42,836 nt of DNA, taken from contig JAQVER010000026.1 in assembly GCA_028697885.1 (NCBI GenBank), positions 1 through 42,836 of the forward strand, given 5' to 3'. The first letter of the stretch is position 1; every line of letters starts with the position of its first letter. Of the stretch, positions 15,727 through 24,521 are shown in pieces. The DNA comes from Desulfocapsaceae bacterium. GTDB taxonomy: Bacteria > Desulfobacterota > Desulfobulbia > Desulfobulbales > Desulfocapsaceae. The notes below the pieces were generated by a model. That model worked only from the letters and a program-made list of their open reading frames with translations. It had not been told where the DNA came from and did not search any database. The position numbers were made by a program, and so were the translations under genes.

Positions 15727-16830
15727 TTAAGGTGAATCTGCAACTCCTGTCATGAACTCGATAAGTTTTCTGTGGCCTGCCGGGAAGGCAAAGTCGGCCA
15801 GTTCCGGAAAGAATACCCAACGAAATTCCTGGGCCGCGTAGAGAATTGGATCCGGGGATTCATCTAACTCAACAAGGTCAAGGGAACAGAGAAAACAGTG
15901 GAGAATGACCTTGTAGCGAGTGTAATGATGGATGGTGGTTGTTATTTTTTTGTCGACCCGTACGGTGAACCCGGTTTCTTCGAAAAACTCACGGATAACG
16001 GCCTGTTCGGGACTTTCCTCTGGTTTGAGTCTACCGCCTGGAAATTCCCAGAGACTGCCCCAGACATCATCGGGCAGCCGTTGCTGGATGAATAATCGGC
16101 CCTTGTTTTGGGGATGGCTCAAAACTCCGGTTGCCATTTCTATAGTGGTTATTGTTTTGCCTTTTTGCGGGATTGGACGGACCTGGATCAGATCGTCCCT
16201 GTAAGCGATACAGAAGGGGTTCAAAGGACATTCCGGGCAGATCGGATTTTTCGGGGTGCAGATCAGTGCTCCCAGTTCCATCAATCCCTGGTTAAAAGAG
16301 CGGGCCTGGTCTTGGGGTACCAGTTCTTCCGCTTTTTGCCAGAGCAATTTCTGGGCCTGTGACAAGGGGATGTCGATATTGAAGAGCCGGGCAAAGAGTC
16401 GGCCGATATTGGCGTCTACCAGAGGGGCTGGGAGGTTGTAGGCGATGGAGGCGATGGCCCCTGCCGTATAGGGGCCAATACCCGGCAGGGTCAGCAGCAA
16501 CTTCGGGTCGCTGGGAATGATCCCGTCATGATCACGGACAATAGTCCGGGCACATTTGAGGATGTTTCTCGCCCGGCTGTAATAGCCAAGTCCTTCCCAC
16601 TGTTTGAGTACGTTATCTTCTGAGGCCAGAGCCAAAGAATGGATGTCTGGGAACTCCTGCAGCCAGCGGTTAAAGAAGAGGGTGACTCGCTCCATCTGGG
16701 TCTGTTGCAGCATGATCTCAGAGATCCATATCTGGTAAGGGATATACTCTTTGCGCCAGGGAAGTGCCCGTTGTTCTGTACTAAACCAGGTGATCAGTGC
16801 CTGTTGAAGTGGAGTGAGAGGAAAAGACAT
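15727..16830 (-). CDS. mutY: A/G-specific adenine glycosylase MutY with C-terminal Nudix domain
   Basis: This base-excision repair enzyme removes adenine mispaired with 8-oxoguanine. Catalytic Glu38 lies in SEIMLQQTQ, the helix-hairpin-helix at 115-126 (LPGIGPYTAGAI), and catalytic Asp139 in VDANIGR. The 4Fe-4S cluster ligands are Cys191, Cys198, Cys201 and Cys207 (C-x6-C-x2-C-x5-C). The C-terminal 8-oxoG recognition domain carries a complete Nudix box (Gly266-x5-Glu272-x7-Arg280-Glu281-FF-Glu284-Glu285-T-Gly287-Phe288). In E. coli MutY the equivalent region is degenerate. The domain here could therefore retain hydrolase activity, although this is not shown. Confidence 0.95.
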   Translation of the reverse strand: MSFPLTPLQQALITWFSTEQRALPWRKEYIPYQIWISEIMLQQTQMERVTLFFNRWLQEFPDIHSLALASEDNVLKQWEGLGYYSRARNILKCARTIVRDHDGIIPSDPKLLLTLPGIGPYTAGAIASIAYNLPAPLVDANIGRLFARLFNIDIPLSQAQKLLWQKAEELVPQDQARSFNQGLMELGALICTPKNPICPECPLNPFCIAYRDDLIQVRPIPQKGKTITTIEMATGVLSHPQNKGRLFIQQRLPDDVWGSLWEFPGGRLKPEESPEQAVIREFFEETGFTVRVDKKITTTIHHYTRYKVILHCFLCSLDLVELDESPDPILYAAQEFRWVFFPELADFAFPAGHRKLIEFMTGVADSP

Positions 16831-16881
16831 GGTTGGCGTCGACTGTGAAAGCAGGATGGATGTTTTTCCGGCCTTCTTCCT

Positions 16882-17304
16882 TTAGTTTGAGGGGAAATTA
16901 AAGGGCGGGTGACCTGTTTTCTGGCGAATCCAGTTCAGCGCGTGTTGAAGGGCCGGTCGGTGGATCAGTGCGTTGATGACTTTTTGTCTTCCCGGGACGT
17001 CAAGGAGAGAAGCTCCAATCAGGATGGTGAGCACGCCTTGGCCTGGAAGAAAAAGCATCATGAATCCGGCAAGACAGAGGAAAGAGCCAAGACTGTTTCT
17101 GATGATCTTGATCAAAAGGGCGATGGCGGGATGGCGCTTATGTCTCTGTTCCACAATGGTCGCATGGATGAGAAAATAATCACTGGAGGCCTTGGAGATA
17201 AGAAAAGGGATGAGCAGCAAACTGATCAGAAAGGTCACTGCTGAAAGAAGTCCCAGTCCTTCAAAAAGGGTTGTGTATGACATTTCAAAAGGCAGAGGTC
17301 TCAT
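16882..17304 (-). CDS. Small PGPGW-like membrane protein
   Basis: This 140-residue protein has two hydrophobic regions (about residues 13 to 37 and 70 to 98) and a cytoplasmic basic C-terminus. The second contains LPGQGVLTILIGASLLDVPG, close to the PGPGxxxIxxGLxLL pattern of small putative membrane proteins of unknown function. Its ATG overlaps the stop of the large DUF748 gene (ATGA), so the two are coupled and probably act in the same envelope process. An ATG seven codons in (MSYTTLF) is an alternative start. Confidence 0.7.
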   Translation of the reverse strand: MRPLPFEMSYTTLFEGLGLLSAVTFLISLLLIPFLISKASSDYFLIHATIVEQRHKRHPAIALLIKIIRNSLGSFLCLAGFMMLFLPGQGVLTILIGASLLDVPGRQKVINALIHRPALQHALNWIRQKTGHPPFNFPSN

Positions 17305-20300
17305 TGTCCTGCCGGTTCAACATACTTGAACCCAATCTGTACCTGATGGCTGGGCATTTCTGGAGCTTGCATCAGAGCCTGTTTTTGGAGAGTAATCCGC
17401 TTCGAGGCGATGCCAAGATCGGTGGTGCAGAAATCATAGACCTGCAGAGCCCGCTCCTGGGCAAGGTCCTGAAGAACGGTATCTGAGACTGTGATCGGTT
17501 CAGGTGCAAGAGGAGTTGGTGCTGGTTCCTCTTTGGGTATATCCTGTTCGATGATTTTTCCCTGAACCGGGATAGGGGGAGCTGGTTGCGGCCTTTGTTT
17601 CTGCCTGTTACGCCATTCCTGTAACCGTTGCTCGTTTATCAGCGACACCCGTTTTTCTTCTTTTGCTTCCAGTTTCCTCAGAATCGCATTCCGGTCATGT
17701 ATCGGGTCTGCCATGCCCGTGAGCGTCAGGCCAAGCCGGGGGTGGGCGGCCAGCAGGGCGCCAAAACCCTGTAAAGTTTTCTGTGCGCTCACGCCATATC
17801 TGGCTCCCGTGTCATTCTGCCATCCTTGGGCTTCACTGGTGCTGTTGATATCGAGTTCGCTCTGGCCTGGGGAAAAAAGAATATGCTGCTTCTCCTGAAG
17901 ATCTGTAAATTCGGCACCTGCTAGCAGCAATGGCGCTACCTCGGCCTTGACCATCAGGGTCTTGAACGTGGCTATGGTTTGGTTGAATAGAGCTTGGGCG
18001 CTGTTCCTGGCCAGGGGAATTACAAGTTTCACTTGATCTTGGCTGTCGGTAAGCAAGGCCAGAGGCAAAGCAGTATCAGACTGTGCTGAATCAGGACGGA
18101 GCTTGGAGAAGAGAAGGGTGGCCTCTCCCTGTTCTTCCCCGTTTTGTCGCTTGAAGTTGAGAGCGAGGTCAAAACTGCCGGATTGAGGGTTGAGATCAAG
18201 AAGGGGGGTGATTTGAGCCGACAGCAGGAGGAGTGGGAACCCTTTGAGTTCAAGCTCAGTTGTGCAGTGATCCTGGCTGTCGAGGAAATCGGCGGAACCG
18301 GACAGGGTGAAAGGAATCGAATTGATCAGGCCTGAAAGATGAAAGTCTGCACCAGAACCAGCGTTTTCTTGCAGATTGTTGATCTGACCTTTGATCACAT
18401 TGATCTCCGATGACCAGGGCGGGTTGAGGCGCTGGTCCACATGATTGATCGCTCCGTTTATAAAGCTGATTTTCTGGATAGCAAGCTGGGTGGAAATGTT
18501 GCTCTCTTGTTGCTGCCCGTTCTTGTCTTGGGGTTGGAAAAAGAGATTTTGGAGAAAGGAGCCGACCTGAGCATAGGGCTCGGCGCTGCCTGGATCTTGC
18601 TGCCAGGTAAGCTTGGGGCCATGGAGAATCAGTTCGTTCAAACCGATGTGCAGCGGCCTAACCTTGATAGTAAGATCATTCAGTTCGGCATTGTCCACAG
18701 CGAGACCGGAGCTCTTCTCGCTGTCGCGGATTAAAGCGGAGTCAAGTTGCACTTTGCCGCTAAAACTGGATTCAGGATAGCGGTATGTCCCTTGGCCATT
18801 TATTGTTGCCCTGCTTTGTTGAAACAGGGGGGTATCAGGAAGCCAGGGCGCAACTTGTTCTGAGTTGATGGCGGAGAAGACCAGGGAAAGTGAGGTGCGC
18901 AGAGGGGATAAAGTAGCCAGCCCCTGGGCCTTGAGCATTCCTGTTTGGTTGATCCTGGTGGTAAACTCGAAGTTGTTCTGACTGTTGCTTCTTGCCGTAA
19001 GGTTGCTGGCTTTTATCGTCAGCTCCGTTAGTTGCAGGGCCGGAGCCTTCTCTTTCTGTGGATGTAGGATGGCGTTCCCTGAAAACGCAAGGCCCTGAAT
19101 CAGGATTGCTTTGTTTTTGTCGTCCAGATCCTGCAGAAATTGAGGAAGTTTGTTCTGGTGAAGTGTGAGATTGCCGTCTTTGATCGTGATGGTGCCAAGA
19201 TCAAGGTCTTCTCCTTTGAACTTTGTATCTTTGATTTGGGCTGTTTTGGCCGAGAGCCAGACTTTATTTCGGTCAAGCAGTTTTAAATCATGGAATTCGG
19301 TGCTGGCATCGATCAAGCTAGCCATAGCTGAATTCCGTGCTGTCGGGTCAAAGCTGAAGTGGCCACTCAGATTAGCAGACCCGGAGGCCTCTGCGGCTTG
19401 TCCTGAGGCAATGAAGGAGAGGAGGGTCGCGGCCTTGATATTGTTTAGTTGCAGGGTGCCACCTGGTATCCCCCTACTGTTAAAAGATCCTTGCCAGGTC
19501 ATGGAAGCGTTGGTCTTTTCCTGTGTGGAGCTGAGTGTAAACGTGCCCTTGTCTCTGGTCTGGTCCGGGACGAGCTGAAAATTCTTCACATTAAGCTCAA
19601 TGGATTTCCAGGGTGGCGGGACGGAATCCTTTTGCATTTTATCATCGAGTTGCAGAACACCATCTTCCACGATAAGTGAATCAATATCCAGGTGATTTCC
19701 TTGTCCCGTCTCCTTCTGACTGTCGGCTGGGGTGGGAAAAAGCCGGGATACATTTTGTGCAAAGTGGGCTTGATTTGCTGAAAGGTGGGGTTGTAGAATG
19801 TGCATATTCCGGATGTGCAGACCGCCTGCAAGTGGCTGTAGGTTTCCCTCAATTTCCATTGTGGGCGCAGTCAGAGACAGGGTCTGTTCTGTGTTTCCCA
19901 GCACGATGTCCGTTGTCGTAAGCCGAAAAGAAAGGCTGAGATGGCCTCCTTTTTTGCCTTCGGGGATAAAGGCGATCTGAATCTTGCCATTCCCTTTCCC
20001 TTGACTGAGAATCAGGGGGAGAGATTTCGGCAGGTAAGCAAAATAGAGGGGAAGGTCGAGATCCTGGACATTGCAGGCTAGATTCGTCTTCAGTCCATTC
20101 TGGCCGTTTTCTCCGGGAAGTGCGGCCTCTCCGGAGAGTTCGAGAGGGCTGCCATTGATGACTGCCGAAAAATGGGGACGGATATATTCCTTGGCGGCAA
20201 AGGAATAGTTTGAGAGGGTCGGAAGATCGAGTTTGATCTGTTCTACGCTGTGTTTTTTGCCGGTGAGACGGTCATCAAAGAGAATAGTGCTGTCGCTGAT

Positions 20301-20888
20301 GGTGATGTTGTTCAGAGAAAAGAGGACTGGCAGACGGGACAGAGAAAGGTGCCCTTCTTCGGTCTCCAAATTATGTTCAGAAACAAGATTGGGCAGGTTG
20401 TATGATTTGTCCGGGTAGCGGATGATGGACAGGGTCAGTCCCTGAATTTCCAGACGGTTGCAGGCCAGTCCGTTGCGCAGCAGAGCCATCAGGTTCAAGT
20501 CGATAAGGAGGTGGTTGATCTTCAGAAGCGTGGTCTCCGGGGCCAGACCTTGAGAGTTGTCTGTTGTGGCAACTTTGTCCAGTTGAAGTTGCAGGGTAAA
20601 GGGATTAAAGCGTGCTTCGCCGGTAGTCAGGCCAAGGTTGGTGCTTTGTCGGAGAGAATCCGAAAGATAGCCCGTGAGCAGGGAAGGACCGAAGAAAAAA
20701 CCGACGGCGCCATAGGCAGTCATCAGAAAAGCCGGGATAATGAACAGAAGTAGCCAGCGTCTTGATTGTGTCTGGTTCGGTGTTGATTTCTTTGGTTTTG
20801 ACCGTCTGCCAGTTTTTTGTCTCCTGGGCCGCGGAGTCGGAGCGTCAGGCTCAGGATTGATGGAGATAGTGCCAAAATGATTGGACAT
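17301..20888 (-). CDS. DUF748/AsmA-like giant envelope protein
   Basis: This 1195-residue protein has a short basic cytoplasmic N-terminus (RRQKTGRRSKPKK), one membrane helix at about residues 45 to 65 (LLLFIIPAFLMTAYGAVGFF), and a very long periplasmic part. That part contains repeated beta-strand segments of AsmA/DUF748 type, with blocks such as LEIQGLTLSIIRYPD near 150, LSRLPVLFSLNNITISDSTI near 190 and LDINSTSEAQGW near 1040. A charged linker then leads to a Pro-rich C-terminus. AsmA-like proteins form long hydrophobic grooves thought to move phospholipids to the outer membrane, and that role is inferred here. It is followed by the coupled PGPGW-like gene. Confidence 0.8.
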   Translation of the reverse strand: MSNHFGTISINPEPDAPTPRPRRQKTGRRSKPKKSTPNQTQSRRWLLLFIIPAFLMTAYGAVGFFFGPSLLTGYLSDSLRQSTNLGLTTGEARFNPFTLQLQLDKVATTDNSQGLAPETTLLKINHLLIDLNLMALLRNGLACNRLEIQGLTLSIIRYPDKSYNLPNLVSEHNLETEEGHLSLSRLPVLFSLNNITISDSTILFDDRLTGKKHSVEQIKLDLPTLSNYSFAAKEYIRPHFSAVINGSPLELSGEAALPGENGQNGLKTNLACNVQDLDLPLYFAYLPKSLPLILSQGKGNGKIQIAFIPEGKKGGHLSLSFRLTTTDIVLGNTEQTLSLTAPTMEIEGNLQPLAGGLHIRNMHILQPHLSANQAHFAQNVSRLFPTPADSQKETGQGNHLDIDSLIVEDGVLQLDDKMQKDSVPPPWKSIELNVKNFQLVPDQTRDKGTFTLSSTQEKTNASMTWQGSFNSRGIPGGTLQLNNIKAATLLSFIASGQAAEASGSANLSGHFSFDPTARNSAMASLIDASTEFHDLKLLDRNKVWLSAKTAQIKDTKFKGEDLDLGTITIKDGNLTLHQNKLPQFLQDLDDKNKAILIQGLAFSGNAILHPQKEKAPALQLTELTIKASNLTARSNSQNNFEFTTRINQTGMLKAQGLATLSPLRTSLSLVFSAINSEQVAPWLPDTPLFQQSRATINGQGTYRYPESSFSGKVQLDSALIRDSEKSSGLAVDNAELNDLTIKVRPLHIGLNELILHGPKLTWQQDPGSAEPYAQVGSFLQNLFFQPQDKNGQQQESNISTQLAIQKISFINGAINHVDQRLNPPWSSEINVIKGQINNLQENAGSGADFHLSGLINSIPFTLSGSADFLDSQDHCTTELELKGFPLLLLSAQITPLLDLNPQSGSFDLALNFKRQNGEEQGEATLLFSKLRPDSAQSDTALPLALLTDSQDQVKLVIPLARNSAQALFNQTIATFKTLMVKAEVAPLLLAGAEFTDLQEKQHILFSPGQSELDINSTSEAQGWQNDTGARYGVSAQKTLQGFGALLAAHPRLGLTLTGMADPIHDRNAILRKLEAKEEKRVSLINEQRLQEWRNRQKQRPQPAPPIPVQGKIIEQDIPKEEPAPTPLAPEPITVSDTVLQDLAQERALQVYDFCTTDLGIASKRITLQKQALMQAPEMPSHQVQIGFKYVEPAGQ

Positions 20889-21011
20889 GATGAATCAGTG
20901 TTCTGAGGAAAGGGTAACAAAAGGTTGTTCGGTAAAAAATAAACATTACGGAAGCAATCTAACATCTTTAACTTTCAACTTTCAACTTTTTACTTTCTTG
21001 TTAAGTATGTA

Positions 21012-21041
21012 TTGAAAGAAGCAGAGAAAATGCTGTACACT
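21012..21041 (+). promoter_or_regulatory. Candidate promoter of the cdaA-ybbR-glmM operon
   Basis: TTGAAA (21012-21017), an 18-base spacer and TACACT (21036-21041) form a reasonable sigma-70 promoter 135 bases before cdaA. Just upstream, a CTTTCAA 7-mer is repeated in tandem (about 20968-20990). No other promoter-like pair stands out in the 287-base gap. Confidence 0.4.
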
Positions 21042-21175
21042 GAAAATTAGAATGCGCCGGTTCCGTGACGGCTTAAGATGCTGGAGGTGTAGGGATTGTC
21101 AGCCATCTGATGTATGGATGACGAATCGTGCTTGTTTCCTCTTTTCCGTCCCCTGTTTTCTGTTTCCCTTTTATT

Positions 21176-21967
21176 ATGCTTGAGATACTCAAATTTCTTC
21201 GCTGGCAGGATATTCTGGATATCCTGGTGGTGTCCTTTATCATTTATCAGCTTATCCTGATTATCAAAGGCACGCGTTCTGTGCAGATGATCCTTGGACT
21301 TTTGGTGCTCAGTGCTGTCTATTTCATGTCCATAGCTCTTGATATGGCAGCCCTGCAATGGTTGCTTAAGACCTTTCTCAGCTCCTTGTTGTTGATTGTG
21401 GTCATTGTTTTTCAGCATGATATCCGCATGGCCCTGACCCAGGTGGGAAAATCTCCTTTTCAGAAGAATTTGGATATGGCCGAGAAGGAACTGGATGAAA
21501 TCGTCCGGGCAGTCTTTTATCTGTCCAAACGGCGTATCGGCGCCTTGATTGTACTGGAGCGGGAGATTGGCTTGCGTGATTTTGTGGAATCCGGCTCTGA
21601 TCTTGATGCCAGTTTGAGCAAGGAACTGTTGATCTCTATCTTTATGCCTGTCTCTCCTTTGCATGATGGTGGAGTTATTATCCATAAAGGACGCATTCAA
21701 ACGGCAGGATGTATTTTGCCTTTGACTAAAAATCCGTATATTAATAAACGATTTGGTACCAGGCACCGGGCGGCAATCGGTCTCTCAGAGGAAACTGACG
21801 CGGTGGTAATTGTGGTGTCTGAGGAGACTCAGGAGGTCTCGTTGGTGCAACATGGAGCGCTGACGCTCATGAGTGATGAAATGACCCTGACCAAAGGACT
21901 CCATGCCATTTTTGTGGCGAAAGAAACACAGGCGCAGGCCTGGAAAAATTGGGTGGGCAGATCATGA
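21176..21967 (+). CDS. cdaA: Diadenylate cyclase CdaA (c-di-AMP synthase)
   Basis: This membrane-bound enzyme makes c-di-AMP from two ATP. From the ATG at 21176 it has 263 residues, with three N-terminal membrane helices (about 12 to 30, 36 to 55, 62 to 80) and a DAC/DisA_N catalytic domain. The RHR motif is intact (FGTRHRAAIG, Arg196-His197-Arg198). The DGA motif reads Asp164-Gly165-Gly166 (PLHDGGVII), which keeps the metal-binding Asp. A GTG at 21128 would add 16 hydrophobic residues, and neither start has a good ribosome-binding site. I prefer the ATG since CdaA proteins usually begin close to the first helix. It is coupled to ybbR by ATGA overlap. Confidence 0.92.
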   Translation: MLEILKFLRWQDILDILVVSFIIYQLILIIKGTRSVQMILGLLVLSAVYFMSIALDMAALQWLLKTFLSSLLLIVVIVFQHDIRMALTQVGKSPFQKNLDMAEKELDEIVRAVFYLSKRRIGALIVLEREIGLRDFVESGSDLDASLSKELLISIFMPVSPLHDGGVIIHKGRIQTAGCILPLTKNPYINKRFGTRHRAAIGLSEETDAVVIVVSEETQEVSLVQHGALTLMSDEMTLTKGLHAIFVAKETQAQAWKNWVGRS

Positions 21968-22977
21968 AACTCTTTACTAACCCATTGAATGTTAATGATT
22001 TCAGGCGGTGGCAGGAGATGTGGCCGCAGGATTGGACTCTCCGTTTCATCTCTTTGGTCCTGGCTGTGGTCCTCTGGTATTTTGTCGGTGGGGATGACAC
22101 CGTAGATAAGAATGTGATGGTTCCCATTGAGGTTATTAATCTGCCTAGAGATCTGGTTATATCCAATCAGTTCAAGCGGGAGATTGAGGTTACGGTCAGT
22201 GGACCGCGCAGTCTGGTCTTGAAGATTGAGAAAGGAGACATAACCAGGCAGGTGGATCTCGGTCATGCCGTGGCGGGGACCATGGTGATCAAAAACGAGA
22301 ATCAGTCAATTCCTGTGCCGCGTGGGATGAAAGTCCTGCGGGTGCAGCCTGACTCTATTATCTTCTCACTCGATAAACTGATCCAGAAACAGCTTGAGGT
22401 GAAGCCGGAAACCAAGGGCAATCTGGCGCCTCATTATATTCTGCAGGATATTGTGATGAAACCGGAGACAATATCTATTACCGGACCACAGGCAGTATTG
22501 GCGCAACTGAGCTTCTTGCAGACGCAGGTGATTGATATAAGTGGCATGAATAAACCCATCCAGTTGCAAGTACCCTTGGATCTCAGTCCGGCTCTTCTCG
22601 ATTTGATCGGTGAAACTTCGGTGACCGCCGATTTGGTAATTGTTGAAGAAACGGTAGAGAAGAAGATCTCCGGGGTACCCATTGAAATGAATATCCAGGG
22701 AAGTTCGCGGGAAATTACCCCCTCCTCGGTTACCGTGACCGCAATCTTGCCCAGAAGTCTGGCCCGGGAGAATAAGGACCTGCAATCTTTGTTCAAGGCG
22801 ACCATCGTTGATGGAGGTGACGAAGGAAAGATGACGGTCATGGTTGTCCCCCGAGAAATTACCTCGACTCCTATCCAGATTGTCAAGGTGGATCCCCCGG
22901 TGGTGACTTTTATTGAAGAAAAATCGGAAAAGTTACCGCTTTTGCCAAAGCTGGACGAGATTTCCCCGAAAAAATAG
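21964..22977 (+). CDS. cdaR: YbbR-domain protein (CdaR-like regulator of CdaA)
   Basis: This 337-residue protein has one N-terminal membrane helix (LRFISLVLAVVLWYFVGG, about residues 26 to 43), followed by four repeated YbbR-like beta domains outside the cytoplasmic membrane. A repeated element such as VTVSGPRSLVLKI near 80 or ISITGPQAVLAQL near 175 marks successive copies. In Firmicutes, CdaR binds CdaA and tunes c-di-AMP synthesis. The same gene order here (cdaA-ybbR-glmM) supports that role. The start ATG at 21964 overlaps the cdaA stop, and a GTG at 21949 is less likely. Confidence 0.88.
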   Translation: MKLFTNPLNVNDFRRWQEMWPQDWTLRFISLVLAVVLWYFVGGDDTVDKNVMVPIEVINLPRDLVISNQFKREIEVTVSGPRSLVLKIEKGDITRQVDLGHAVAGTMVIKNENQSIPVPRGMKVLRVQPDSIIFSLDKLIQKQLEVKPETKGNLAPHYILQDIVMKPETISITGPQAVLAQLSFLQTQVIDISGMNKPIQLQVPLDLSPALLDLIGETSVTADLVIVEETVEKKISGVPIEMNIQGSSREITPSSVTVTAILPRSLARENKDLQSLFKATIVDGGDEGKMTVMVVPREITSTPIQIVKVDPPVVTFIEEKSEKLPLLPKLDEISPKK

Positions 22978-22997
22978 ATTGGTTCTCATGACGGTTT

Positions 22998-23090
22998 ATC
23001 GTCCGATCCTGCTCGGGTGGGAGGGGTGTAGATTGGTTTCGGTGTGTTGTTTTATCAGCATTCTTGATAAATAGAGTAATATCGGACGAT
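22998..23090 (+). promoter_or_regulatory. Inverted-repeat leader upstream of glmM
   Basis: ATCGTCCGAT at 22998-23007 and its exact reverse complement ATCGGACGAT at 23081-23090 bracket the ybbR-glmM spacer. A smaller inverted repeat (TTATCA/TGATAA, about 23053-23070) lies inside. The folded arms would end 25 bases before the glmM start and could affect its translation. This is a visual call. Confidence 0.35.
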
Positions 23091-23115
23091 TATGGAAACG
23101 AAAGAGAAGGTAAGC

Positions 23116-24468
23116 ATGAAGAAATTATTTGGAACGGATGGAATACGGGGGGTGGCGAACATCTACCCTATGACCACCGAGATAGCCATGCAAGTTGGCA
23201 GGGCCATTGCCTTTCAAGTCAAAGACCGGGCCCACGGTCATCGGATTGTTATTGGCAAGGACACCCGACTCTCAGGATATATGCTTGAAAATGCCCTGGC
23301 CGCCGGAATCTGTTCTATGGGTGTGGATGTACTTCTTGTCGGTCCTTTGCCCACCCCGGGTATCGCCTTTATCACCACCTCAATGCGGGCCGACGCCGGA
23401 GTCGTCATCTCCGCCTCCCACAATCCTTTCCAGGACAACGGGATCAAGATCTTTTCCAGTAATGGCTTTAAGTTGTCAGATGAGTATGAGGCGGATATCG
23501 AAGAGTTGATCTTCTCGCAGAAGATGGCGGCTCTCAGACCAGTGGCTGATGAAGTGGGCCGGGCTCGTCGTATCGACGATGCCAAAGGGCGATATATCGT
23601 TTTTCTAAAAAACACCTTTCCCCAGAAATTTACCCTCGTTGACTTCCATATTGTCCTCGATTGTGCCCACGGTGCAACGTACGGCGTGGCCCCTCATGTT
23701 TTTGAGGAGCTGGGGGCAAAAGTCACCACCTTTGGGGTGAATCCGGATGGAAAGAATATTAACAAGGATTGCGGGGCATTACACCCGCAACACATGGCGG
23801 AGGTGGTGCGGCAAACCGGTGCCGATATCGGTATTGCCCTCGACGGCGATGGTGATCGGCTCATTGTTGCCGATGAAAATGGACGGATCATTGATGGCGA
23901 TCATGTCATGGCCATCTGTGCCGCCGAGCTGATGCGGCAACGGAAGCTGAAGAAGAAGACCCTGGTGGCGACCGTCATGTCAAACATGGGGCTGGAAGTG
24001 GCCATGCAACAGATGGGCGGACGGATGGTCCGCACCAAGGTCGGTGATCGGTACGTGGTTGAGGAGATGCGGAAGAATGGCTATTCCTTTGGCGGAGAGC
24101 AGTCCGGGCATCTGGTCTTCCTTGACCAGATCACCACCGGGGACGGCAATCTTGCGGCTTTGCAACTGCTCGCCATCATGAAAAAACAGCGCAAACCCCT
24201 GTCTGAATTGGCCACCATCATGGAGAGTTTTCCGCAGGTATTGAAGAATGTCCGCACCTCCTCGCAGATAGATGTGAGTCATATCCCTGATTTTACGGCT
24301 ACGGTCCAGAAAATGGAGCAGAAACTAGGGGCTAGCGGCCGTATTCTGGTGCGTCCTTCCGGTACTGAATCATTGATCAGGGTGATGATTGAAGGACAGG
24401 ATGAGAAGGTGATTCAGGCCATGGCCGATGAGCTGTGTGCCATGGTAAGCAATGCGGACCAGGGATGA
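23116..24468 (+). CDS. glmM: Phosphoglucosamine mutase GlmM
   Basis: GlmM converts glucosamine-6-phosphate to glucosamine-1-phosphate for UDP-GlcNAc, peptidoglycan and LPS synthesis. From the ATG at 23116 it has 450 residues, opening with the diagnostic [11 protein letters not shown]. The catalytic phosphoserine is Ser101 in VVISASHNP, the Mg loop is LDGDGDRL, the sugar loop GGEQSGH, and the phosphate loop [12 protein letters not shown]. An ATG at 23092 would add eight residues. The internal start has a GAAGG box at the right distance. In other bacteria CdaA/CdaR can restrain GlmM directly, so the operon likely couples c-di-AMP to wall synthesis. Confidence 0.96.
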   Translation: MKKLFGTDGIRGVANIYPMTTEIAMQVGRAIAFQVKDRAHGHRIVIGKDTRLSGYMLENALAAGICSMGVDVLLVGPLPTPGIAFITTSMRADAGVVISASHNPFQDNGIKIFSSNGFKLSDEYEADIEELIFSQKMAALRPVADEVGRARRIDDAKGRYIVFLKNTFPQKFTLVDFHIVLDCAHGATYGVAPHVFEELGAKVTTFGVNPDGKNINKDCGALHPQHMAEVVRQTGADIGIALDGDGDRLIVADENGRIIDGDHVMAICAAELMRQRKLKKKTLVATVMSNMGLEVAMQQMGGRMVRTKVGDRYVVEEMRKNGYSFGGEQSGHLVFLDQITTGDGNLAALQLLAIMKKQRKPLSELATIMESFPQVLKNVRTSSQIDVSHIPDFTATVQKMEQKLGASGRILVRPSGTESLIRVMIEGQDEKVIQAMADELCAMVSNADQG

Positions 24469-24521
24469 GCGGTGTTTAGTTACCTGTTAAGGAAGTTACG
24501 AAATTAATCAGCAGCCATTGC

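Noticed and set aside
21047-21766. A 239-codon minus-strand frame across cdaA
   Set aside because: It is antisense to cdaA, has Gln/His-rich shadow composition and no start signal.
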